From the NCBI GenBank assembly GCA_964526635.1, contig CAZGLR010000139.1, forward strand, positions 1-7,911: a stretch of 7,911 nucleotides of DNA, in the 5' to 3' direction. Every line of letters starts with the position of its first letter. Position 1 is the first letter of the stretch. Source of the DNA: CAZGLR01 sp964526635. GTDB lineage: Bacteria > Zixibacteria > MSB-5A5 > GN15 > JAAZOE01. Position numbers and translations under genes: made by a program. Below are positions 1 through 5,252 of the stretch, piece after piece. Below the pieces are notes generated by a model. It was not told the DNA's origin. It saw nothing but the letters and a program-made list of their open reading frames with translations, and made no database searches.

Positions 1-109
1 CCATCTGGCCGTGGCTGGTGACAACAATCAGGACGCTGTCGGCGGCCAGCAGATTTCCACCGGGGAGGATGAGGAGAATGAACAGAAGGTTAAGCAGGAA
101 ATACTTCAT
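1..109 (-). CDS. Start of a divergent gene for an exported protein (partial, unidentified)
   Basis: Only the first 36 codons lie in the window; the rest is beyond base 1. The predicted product starts MKYFLLNLLFILLILP and has a textbook signal peptide: one Lys at residue 2, a hydrophobic core at about residues 4-15, a helix breaker (Pro-Gly-Gly at 16-18) and a likely cleavage site after Ala22 or Ala23. The mature part begins DSVLIVVTSHGQM. The start codon is supported by an AAGGA ribosome site (plus-strand 119-123) nine bases ahead of it. The short strand VLIVVTSHG resembles the first beta strand of DJ-1/PfpI class I amidotransferase-like proteins, but other nucleotide- or phosphate-handling folds begin similarly, so no function is assigned. 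It is divergent from motA and is not obviously a flagellar gene. I am fairly sure it is a real coding start and unsure of the family. Confidence 0.7.
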   Translation of the reverse strand, partial: MKYFLLNLLFILLILPGGNLLAADSVLIVVTSHGQM

Positions 110-338
110 CGTAGATTGTCCTTATTGTGCAAGAAGACTTTGTGTCAGTAGTAACGCCGCCTTGGCCAGATTGTTCCGTGATGATCGGATGAGCGGGTCC
201 TGCGGGGAACAACTCAGGCGGGCTGTTTTGCTTACATTCGGGATTCTTAGTCCGATTTCTGCTTCATACCATGCTGATTTTGCCGATACCTATAATGATT
301 GGCCGAAGTGTGCAATTTTTAAACGGATTTGGAAACAG
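110..338. other. Divergent intergenic region, 229 bases
   Basis: This stretch separates the minus-strand exported-protein gene from motA. The plus frame is open across it, but its translation has no family resemblance, is rich in Arg, Cys and Ser, and overlaps the signal-peptide gene on the other strand, so it is not taken as an N-terminal part of MotA. The region must hold the promoters for both directions. The only candidate boxes I can see are near 282-296 (listed separately). I see no hairpin with a T-run, no riboswitch-like structure and no RNA gene. Confidence 0.6.
282..296 (+). promoter_or_regulatory. Possible motA promoter -10 boxes (weak)
   Basis: GCCGATAC at 282-289 matches seven of eight bases of the flagellar sigma-28 -10 box (GCCGATAA), and an exact sigma-70 -10 hexamer TATAAT follows at 291-296. 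Neither has a convincing -35 box at the proper distance: the bases at 263-270 (TTCATACC) match the sigma-28 -35 poorly, and nothing near 267-273 resembles TTGACA. Stator genes are sigma-28-dependent in many bacteria, so the first box is worth noting. Transcription from here would leave a leader of roughly 40 bases before the motA start at 339. Treat this as a hint only. Confidence 0.25.
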
Positions 339-1097
339 ATGGACATCGCAACAATCGGCGGAATGATTATCGGTATCGGTGCGGTCGTCGTGGCTTTTGT
401 TCTCGAGGGCGGCGATCTATCGGCCGTGACGCAGGCTCCGGCTATGATCCTGGTCATTTTCGGGACTATCGGGGCGGCGACAATCACGACCTCATTTCGC
501 ACGATATTGAATATACCGAATTATTTGAAAGTGGCATTTGTCGGCAAGGATCGTGATCCGCAACTGACAATCAGCAGGATCATTTCATTGTCCGAAAAGG
601 CACGGCGCGAGGGTGTGCTGGGACTTGAGGCTGATCTGAGACGTATTGATGAGCCCTTTTTCAGAAAGGCCCTGCAACTGGTGATCGACGGTTCCGAATC
701 CACCGAAATACGCCGAATTCTCAATACCGATATTACCTATATGACCGAACGTCATCGCACCGGCATCGCGCTGTTTAAAGCTCTGGGCGGGTTTTCGCCG
801 ACTTTGGGGATTATCGGCACTGTGCTGGGGCTGATTCAGGCGTTGTCATCGACTGATGATGCCACGCGTATGGCGGGCGCTATCGCCAGCGCGTTTATCG
901 CCACCCTTTGGGGCATCGGCATGGCCAATTTATGCTATCTGCCGATCGGCGATAAACTGCGACTACGGCATGAAGAGGAATCGGCCGATCTTGAATTGAT
1001 CGTCGAGGGTATGGTTGGGATACAATCGGGCGATAATCCGCGCACGATTCAGACCAAGCTGATGTCGTTTATCGAACCCCGGGCACGCAGGGTATAA
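339..1097 (+). CDS. motA: MotA, flagellar stator proton/ion channel subunit
   Basis: MotA is the inner-membrane stator subunit that couples ion flow to torque on FliG. The 252-residue product has the four-helix MotA/ExbB-type layout: TM1 at about 5-22, TM2 about 33-51, a large cytoplasmic loop, TM3 about 150-171 and TM4 about 182-203. The loop carries R89 and E97 in the KARREGVLGLE segment, aligning with E. coli MotA R90 and E98, which contact FliG charges. The functional prolines are present as P154 (FSPTLGIIG) and P202 (CYLPIGDKL). The length is that of the short PomA/Bacillus class rather than the ~295-residue enteric class. The ATG at 339 is chosen because MDIATIGGMIIG matches family N-termini; its ribosome site (GGAAAC) is weak. 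The reading frame stays open upstream to base 18 but that part is not MotA-like. It is followed three bases later by motB. Which ion is used cannot be read from this sequence. Confidence 0.95.
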   Translation: MDIATIGGMIIGIGAVVVAFVLEGGDLSAVTQAPAMILVIFGTIGAATITTSFRTILNIPNYLKVAFVGKDRDPQLTISRIISLSEKARREGVLGLEADLRRIDEPFFRKALQLVIDGSESTEIRRILNTDITYMTERHRTGIALFKALGGFSPTLGIIGTVLGLIQALSSTDDATRMAGAIASAFIATLWGIGMANLCYLPIGDKLRLRHEEESADLELIVEGMVGIQSGDNPRTIQTKLMSFIEPRARRV

Positions 1098-1100
1098 TCC

Positions 1101-1916
1101 ATGCTGTTTCGCCGTCGTCAGGACGATATCCCGCAGGACAATCCGGATCGCTGGTTGTTGACCTATGCCGATTTGATTACCCTGCTTCTGGCGTTTTTCG
1201 TGGTTATGTATTCAATCTCCCGCATGGATGCCGAGAAATTCCACGAAATGCAGTCAGCCTTGCAAGGTGTGCTCAAGGGTGGGCCATCGATCCTCCGCAA
1301 TCAATCACTGGAGTCACTGGAAGTCGGCCATGGTCTCATGAAAGTCGGCAGTCTCAAGATGCTGCAGATGAAAATCGAGGGCGAAGTCGGGCGACTCAGC
1401 CAGAATGGCCACGTGGCGACCGAGTTGAACGAACGGGGATTGACCATACATATCATGGAGTCAGCACTGTTTGACGAGGGTAAAGCCAATCTCAAGCCAC
1501 GAGCCAGGGCGATTCTGGATATGGTTGCCAGAGATATTATCGAGTTGCCGAATCATGTGCGGGTCGAGGGACATACCGATGATCGGCCGATAAATAACGA
1601 ACGGTTTCCGTCGAACTGGGAGTTATCTACTGCCCGGGCTACCGAAGTTGTGCGATATTTCGTCGAGGATTACAGTTATCCACCGGCGAAGATTTCGGCA
1701 CTGGGGTATGCACAGTTCAGGCCGATTGTGCCCAATTCAAGTGTGGAGAATCGCGCCCGAAACCGCCGCGTGGATATAGTCGTGTTAACGATGGCCCTCT
1801 CGGCGGCCGAGCCGGCCTCGGAACTCAATGAGTTTGCTGAGCAGCAGCAGCAGATGCTCCAGGGTATTCTATCGGAAGAAAATTCCGCTGACACCGGGAT
1901 ATATTTACCGCAATAG
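1101..1916 (+). CDS. motB: MotB, flagellar stator peptidoglycan-anchoring subunit
   Basis: MotB pairs with MotA and anchors the stator to peptidoglycan. The 271-residue protein has a short basic, polar cytoplasmic N-terminus, a single TM helix at about 20-39 and a periplasmic OmpA/MotB domain. The essential ion-carrying Asp is D24, in the family signature TYADLITLLLAFFVVMYSIS. A plug/linker region lies at about 41-110. The OmpA-like domain shows FDEGKANLKPRARAILD (124-140), the HTDDRPI loop (158-164), SNWELSTARA (171-180) and the NRARNRRVDI peptidoglycan-binding signature (217-226). The tail after residue 230 is Gln/Glu-rich (EQQQQ) and looks unstructured. The start lies three bases after the motA stop, with AGGG at 1089-1092 as ribosome site, so the two are presumably co-translated. 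No terminator follows; the next gene has its own sigma-54 promoter. Confidence 0.95.
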   Translation: MLFRRRQDDIPQDNPDRWLLTYADLITLLLAFFVVMYSISRMDAEKFHEMQSALQGVLKGGPSILRNQSLESLEVGHGLMKVGSLKMLQMKIEGEVGRLSQNGHVATELNERGLTIHIMESALFDEGKANLKPRARAILDMVARDIIELPNHVRVEGHTDDRPINNERFPSNWELSTARATEVVRYFVEDYSYPPAKISALGYAQFRPIVPNSSVENRARNRRVDIVVLTMALSAAEPASELNEFAEQQQQMLQGILSEENSADTGIYLPQ

Positions 1917-1997
1917 CACCGGCTGCGAGTGAGTCGCGACACGACCACGCATTTATAATCTGCTACAATTCAACGACATATACTAATCGTGGCATGT

Positions 1998-2014
1998 TTG
2001 GCATTGTCCTTGCT
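1998..2014 (+). promoter_or_regulatory. Sigma-54 (RpoN) promoter of the flgB operon
   Basis: TTGGCATTGTCCTTGCT matches the sigma-54 consensus YTGGCACGRNNNTTGCW at 12 of 14 defined positions. The invariant GG (2000-2001) and GC (2012-2013) are separated by exactly ten bases, which is the strict spacing rule for this sigma factor. Taking C2013 as -12, transcription should begin near 2025, giving a leader of about 13 bases that still includes the Shine-Dalgarno sequence at 2027-2034. By established knowledge such promoters need an AAA+ activator (FleQ/FlrC/FlgR type in flagellar systems), which is not encoded in this window. The promoter would drive flgB through at least fliI. Confidence 0.85.
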
Positions 2015-2026
2015 TAATGCTGTGCT

Positions 2027-2034
2027 GGAGAGGA
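2027..2034 (+). promoter_or_regulatory. Ribosome binding site deciding the flgB start
   Basis: GGAGAGGA lies 3 bases (from its end) to 7 bases (from its GGAG core) ahead of the ATG at 2038. It selects that ATG over the in-frame ATG at 2017, which lacks such a site and would lie upstream of the transcription start predicted from the sigma-54 promoter. Confidence 0.8.
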
Positions 2035-2037
2035 CTC

Positions 2038-2451
2038 ATGGCTAATGTACTAAATGACATGGTGTGGAGCAAAACCGGGGTCGACGAGTTCAAGAAGATG
2101 CTCGACCTGGCGGCGTATAAGCACAAGCTGATCGCCGGTAATATCGCCAATGTCAATACCCCGGGCTATGCCGCCAAACAACTTGATTTCGATACCGAAA
2201 TTAAAAAGGCGCTTGGTCAGGGACCGGTGCTGCAGTTGAAAACAACCAGCAACGGCCATATTGGCAATGTGGGTCCAGATCAACAGGTGAAGGTGACGGA
2301 AGTCGGACCGGAGTCGTCGGATGATCTCAATGGTGTCGATATCGATGCCGAGATTTCCGATTTGTCGATCAACCAGATGCGGTACACGATCGGCGCCCGG
2401 CTTCTGGCAAAGAAGATGGATGGTCTGCGCAAGGCCATCAAAGGTAGGTAG
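2038..2451 (+). CDS. flgB: FlgB, proximal rod protein
   Basis: FlgB is one of the proximal rod subunits, exported by the flagellar type III apparatus and assembled on the MS ring/FliE. The 137-residue product has the usual family length. The N-terminal rod-protein signature is NIANVNTPGYAAK (35-47), within the amphipathic helix that all rod/hook/hook-filament proteins share. The C-terminal signature is NGVDIDAEISDLSINQMRY (98-116), followed by a helix to the end. As in other rod proteins there is no cleavable signal peptide. The ATG at 2038 is preferred because it follows GGAGAGGA and because an upstream in-frame ATG at 2017 would precede the predicted mRNA start. It is the first gene of the sigma-54 operon; flgC begins eight bases after its stop. 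Confidence 0.96.
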   Translation: MANVLNDMVWSKTGVDEFKKMLDLAAYKHKLIAGNIANVNTPGYAAKQLDFDTEIKKALGQGPVLQLKTTSNGHIGNVGPDQQVKVTEVGPESSDDLNGVDIDAEISDLSINQMRYTIGARLLAKKMDGLRKAIKGR

Positions 2452-2459
2452 GAATCATC

Positions 2460-2954
2460 ATGGCTGGTATTTTTTCATCAATCGAGATTTCAGGGTCGGG
2501 CTTGTCGGTGCAGCGGCGCAAGATGAACGTCGTCGCTGAGAACATTGCCAATGCCGAGACTACGAAAACACCCAACGGCGAGCCCTATCGCCGTCAGCGA
2601 CTGGTGATAGAAGCCGAATCTGAAAAGCAGCCGTTTAAGACCGTGCTGAGAGATCAGCAAACACTGCTGCAGCGGACTCATGAGCGACATATACCCATTC
2701 TGCCCGCAATCAACCGCAGTTATGAGTCGGTTATTTCGGCCACATCGGAAGTGGTTGAAGAGAAAGGCGATGCCTTCCGGCTGGTATATGATCCCTCGCA
2801 TCCCGAGGCGAATGACGATGGTTATGTCAAGATGCCGGACGTTGAGATTATCAATGAGATGGTTGATATGATCGCGGCCAATCGGGCGTATGAGGCCAAC
2901 GCCAATGCCGTGACCGCGTCGAAAGAGATGCTGAAGAACGCGCTGGAGATTTAA
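2460..2954 (+). CDS. flgC: FlgC, proximal rod protein
   Basis: FlgC is a proximal rod subunit that works with FlgB, FlgF and FlgG in the drive shaft. The product has 164 residues, somewhat longer than the commonest ~135-150; the extra length lies in the central segment (about 50-105), where rod proteins vary. The N-terminal rod motif is ENIANAETTKT with NGEPYRRQ (27-45). The C-terminal block carries YDPSHPEAN, GYVKMPDVEIINEMVDMI and NRAYEANANA (110-150), strongly diagnostic of FlgC. The ATG at 2460 follows AGGA at 2450-2453, a ribosome site that overlaps the flgB stop codon, so translation of the two is probably coupled. It is followed by the unrecognised small gene after 26 bases. Confidence 0.96.
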   Translation: MAGIFSSIEISGSGLSVQRRKMNVVAENIANAETTKTPNGEPYRRQRLVIEAESEKQPFKTVLRDQQTLLQRTHERHIPILPAINRSYESVISATSEVVEEKGDAFRLVYDPSHPEANDDGYVKMPDVEIINEMVDMIAANRAYEANANAVTASKEMLKNALEI

Positions 2955-2966
2955 GATGATTCGAAG

Positions 2967-2972
2967 AGGAGG
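2967..2972 (+). promoter_or_regulatory. Strong ribosome binding site selecting a GTG start
   Basis: AGGAGG, a full anti-Shine-Dalgarno match, lies eight bases ahead of the GTG at 2981. An in-frame ATG at 2993 is 20 bases away from it and so less likely to be the start. A perfect ribosome site in front of an unrecognised gene argues that the gene is really translated. Confidence 0.75.
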
Positions 2973-2980
2973 AGAAGGAC

Positions 2981-3316
2981 GTGCAGATTCACATGACCCC
3001 GGTCGAAGCCTATCGGCAGGCCGGTCAGGCCCTGAAGCGACCTCAGGTTACGGATTCGCAGAATTCTGAACCTGATCGCAGCGGGCAATCCCAATCGTTA
3101 CGTACAATTGCGCCCTCGGCCAAAGAAATTGCCGGCGTCCGGGCCGCGACAGGACCATCGTTTCTCAATGCTGTCCTGACCGCGCCGGAGCGGCAGGCGC
3201 TGCTAGAGGGGTTCGGCCGTTTTGGCGACAGCGCCGACAAAGCGCCGGTATATAACACCCGCGCCGCCCTCGATGCCGGACAGACTCGCGGACTTCAACT
3301 GGATGTGAAGGTATGA
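2981..3316 (+). CDS. Unrecognised small protein between FlgC and FliE
   Basis: I do not recognise this 111-residue protein. The first half (about 1-55) is rich in Gln, Ser, Pro and Arg and looks disordered. The second half has a probable amphipathic helix at about 60-81 (FLNAVLTAPERQALLEGFGRF), then a linker with VYNTRAALDAG (90-100) and a short hydrophobic end, RGLQLDVKV. There is no signal peptide, membrane helix, cysteine or known motif. The GTG start follows a strong AGGAGG site. The TGA stop overlaps the fliE ATG (ATGA, 3313-3316), so its translation is probably coupled to fliE. Position between rod genes and the rod-MS ring adaptor suggests a role in early rod assembly or export, for example as a substrate, chaperone or adaptor; this is inference from context only. 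Base composition is like its neighbours, so it does not look recently acquired. Confidence 0.8.
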   Translation: MQIHMTPVEAYRQAGQALKRPQVTDSQNSEPDRSGQSQSLRTIAPSAKEIAGVRAATGPSFLNAVLTAPERQALLEGFGRFGDSADKAPVYNTRAALDAGQTRGLQLDVKV

Positions 3317-3634
3317 GCGAGATTCCGATTACATCACGACCGATCAGTCCGGTTATGCCGGGGCAGCAGCCCGGCGGCATGGGACCATCGAAATCAGATG
3401 GAAATTTCGGCGACTTTTTGTCAGATGCCCTGAAGAGCGTCAATGATCTCCAGATGGAATCCGGTGAAGCGCAGGACAAGCTGGTGCGCGGCGATGCCGC
3501 CGAACTGCACCAGGTTATGATTGCGGCGGAAAAGGCCGGGATCTCCATGGATTTGCTCCTTGAAGTACGCCGGCGGTTACTGGAGGCATATCAGGATATT
3601 ATCCGCATGCCGGTNNNNNNNNNNGCCGGTATAA
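3313..3634 (+). CDS. fliE: FliE, MS ring-rod junction protein (C-terminus interrupted by assembly gap)
   Basis: FliE is a small export substrate that links the FliF ring to the rod. The readable part is residues 1-101. The N-terminus is Pro/Gly-rich; the family helix region follows: FGDFLSDALKSVNDLQ (32-47), DAAELHQVMIAAEKAGIS (61-78) and VRRRLLEAYQDIIRMPV (85-101). The length and the ending RMPV fit FliE proteins, which usually stop right after a motif of the RMQV/RMPV type. As written, the frame runs through ten Ns and on to 3649. If the six-base GCCGGT on both gap edges is one and the same sequence, the codons become ATG CCG GTA TAA, giving a 101-residue FliE with its stop at 3632-3634; that end is adopted here. 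The ATG overlaps the TGA of the preceding gene by four bases, indicating coupled translation. Confidence 0.9.
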
Positions 3635-3646
3635 GGATATGCCGGT
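3607..3646 (+). repeat. Short direct repeats around the assembly gap
   Basis: ATGCCGGT occurs at 3607-3614 and again at 3639-3646, and GCCGGT also borders the right side of the gap at 3625-3630. GGATAT occurs at 3594-3599 and 3635-3640, and GGATATTATCC at 3594-3604 is an odd-centred palindrome. This local repetition may be why assembly broke here. I see no function for it beyond the fliE end and the fliF leader. Confidence 0.5.
3615..3624. other. Assembly gap (ten Ns), probably not a real gap
   Basis: Ten Ns join two contig ends. Both ends carry GCCGGT directly at the gap edge (3609-3614 and 3625-3630). Merging them restores a normal FliE C-terminus and stop codon, so the Ns are probably a fixed-size placeholder over a six-base contig overlap. 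Confidence 0.8.
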
Positions 3647-3669
3647 GATGACAACATATAGGATGTGTC

Positions 3670-5241
3670 ATGGAATATCTTAAGCAGGTAGCACAACGAT
3701 TGGCGGAAATTGTCCGGCGGATGTCGGTCAGCCAGGTCATTATGCTGGTGGCGATTGTCGCCGGCAGTATTGTCGGGATGATTGCGATATCCGGCTGGGT
3801 CGGCAAAGTGTCGTTTCAGCCGCTTTACTCCGATCTGGAACCGAGTGAAGCCGGTGAGATCACCAAATTTCTGGGCGATCGCGGCATTCCGTATGAACTC
3901 AGCAGCGGCGGCACGACCATCAAAGTCCCCGAAGCGCAGTTATACCAGGCCCGTATTGAACTGGCCGCGCAGGGGATGCCAAATTCCGGGACAGTGGGGT
4001 ATTCGATATTCGATGAGACCAATCTCGGAATGACCGATTTTCTGCAAAAACTGAATTTCCGGCGGGCGCTCGAGGGAGAGTTGGCCCGCACGATATCATC
4101 ACTCGATGAGGTAAAAGCCGCCCGGGTGCATATTGTTATTCCCGAACAACGCTTATTCGCTGAGCAGCAACAGGATGCAACCGCCTCGGTGGTACTCAAA
4201 CTGGCGCACAGCGGCGGATTGTCCAAGTCGCAGCTAAGCGGGATTACCAATCTGGTGGCGTCATCCGTCGAGGGTCTCCGGCCGCAGAATATTACTATTG
4301 TCGATTATTCCGGCACTATGCTCAGCGGCGGCCAGAGTGATGAACTGGTCGGTTTGACCAGCAGTCAGCTCGATATGACGCAGGCTGTGGAACGCGATTT
4401 GACGCAGAAGGCGCAGAGCATGCTCGATGGCGTTCTGGGACCGGGCAAGTCGATAGTGCGGGTCACCGCCGAGCTCAATTTCGATCAGTATTCCCGGGTG
4501 GCCGAAAGCTATGATCCCAATTCGGCTGCGGTTCGCAGCGAACAGCGTACTGAAACCAATGAAGACACCAAAGCCAAATCCGGCGAAAACGCCGAGGATG
4601 AACAAACCGCCAGCAATGAAGTAACAGTCACCAACTATGAACTTTCAAAAACAATCGAGAATCAGACGACAGCGATCGGTACCGTCAAGCGGCTGTCGGT
4701 AGCGGTACTTCTGGATGGCACCTATCAGATGATCGAAAATGCCGAAAATGTCGAGGAGTTGGTTTATGAGCCGCGGCCGCAGGACGAAATCGACCGTCTG
4801 ACGGCGATTGTCAAAAACGCCGTCGGTTTCTCGCCTGATCGCAACGATCAGCTTGAGATTGTCAATATTGCCTTTGACAAAACATATCTGACCGATCAGC
4901 AGGATTCACTGGATCAGCAGTATATGATGCAGTTTTATCTGGATGTGGCCAAGAAAGTGGGATTGGTCCTTCTGGCAATCGCGGCGTTGATCTGGGTGCG
5001 GGGCAAACTGAAGAAGTTCTTCGCCGGGCTGGCGAAGATTTTGCCGCCGGCACAGGCGCCGGTGGAACAGCGGGTTCGCGAACGGGCCGATAACGATGAA
5101 GAACCCGAGATCCATGAAGAACCGATTCCTGAGATCAAACCGGAAAAACGGCAACCGCGACTGATCGATCAGATGCAGAAAGTCGCCAAGAAAGAACCGG
5201 ATGAGATCGCCAAGGTAATTCGCACGATGATGGTTGAATAG
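3670..5241 (+). CDS. fliF: FliF, flagellar MS-ring protein
   Basis: FliF is the inner-membrane ring that founds the basal body, surrounds the export gate and carries FliG on its cytoplasmic face. The 523-residue product has TM1 at about 22-42 and TM2 at about 428-444, flanking a large periplasmic part. The YscJ/FliF ring-building domain is clear: FQPLYSDLEPSEAGEI (49-64), GIPYELSSGGTTIKVP (72-87), GMPNSGTVGYSIFDE (102-116), LQKLNFRRALEGELARTI (125-142) and AARVHIVIPEQRLF (150-163). Residues about 284-330 form a polar, acidic stretch expected in the collar-forming region, followed by KRLSVAVLLDG (340-350). The cytoplasmic tail is acidic and ends in the FliG-binding helix (about 498-523). Where many FliF tails have Trp (IRxW), this one has Met520 (IRTMM). 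The ATG at 3670 follows AGGA at 3660-3663. It ends 11 bases before fliG. Confidence 0.97.
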   Translation: MEYLKQVAQRLAEIVRRMSVSQVIMLVAIVAGSIVGMIAISGWVGKVSFQPLYSDLEPSEAGEITKFLGDRGIPYELSSGGTTIKVPEAQLYQARIELAAQGMPNSGTVGYSIFDETNLGMTDFLQKLNFRRALEGELARTISSLDEVKAARVHIVIPEQRLFAEQQQDATASVVLKLAHSGGLSKSQLSGITNLVASSVEGLRPQNITIVDYSGTMLSGGQSDELVGLTSSQLDMTQAVERDLTQKAQSMLDGVLGPGKSIVRVTAELNFDQYSRVAESYDPNSAAVRSEQRTETNEDTKAKSGENAEDEQTASNEVTVTNYELSKTIENQTTAIGTVKRLSVAVLLDGTYQMIENAENVEELVYEPRPQDEIDRLTAIVKNAVGFSPDRNDQLEIVNIAFDKTYLTDQQDSLDQQYMMQFYLDVAKKVGLVLLAIAALIWVRGKLKKFFAGLAKILPPAQAPVEQRVRERADNDEEPEIHEEPIPEIKPEKRQPRLIDQMQKVAKKEPDEIAKVIRTMMVE

Positions 5242-5252
5242 GTGGGTGAGGG

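Larger units (their letters stand above)
1917..2037. other. motB-flgB intergenic region with regulatory sites
   Basis: These 121 bases hold the sigma-54 promoter at 1998-2014 and the flgB ribosome site. Upstream of the promoter there is an eight-base perfect palindrome GTCGCGAC at 1933-1940 and an isolated TATAAT at 1954-1959 without a matching -35 box. A four-pair stem GCGA/TCGC around 1925-1937 has no following T-run, so I do not call a terminator, and read-through from motAB remains possible. Confidence 0.6.

Noticed and set aside
217..233. GGCGGGCTGTTTTGCTT as a sigma-54 promoter
   Set aside because: GG and GC are eleven bases apart and the -24 element lacks TGGCA.
299..316. TTGGCCGAAGTGTGCAA as a sigma-54 promoter for motA
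   Set aside because: The GG and GC doublets are nine rather than ten bases apart and the -12 element is TGTGCAA; sigma-54 does not tolerate this spacing change well.
18..338. Open plus-strand frame continuous with motA, suggesting a MotA with a ~107-residue N-terminal extension
   Set aside because: The extension has no hydrophobic pattern or family similarity, overlaps the signal-peptide gene on the other strand, and MotA proteins begin at MDIATIGG-like sequence.
1921..1945. Rho-independent terminator after motB
   Set aside because: The possible stem (GCGA/TCGC) has only four pairs and no T-run follows.
1954..1959. TATAAT as a sigma-70 promoter for flgB
   Set aside because: No acceptable -35 hexamer lies 16-18 bases upstream; the sigma-54 site downstream is far better.
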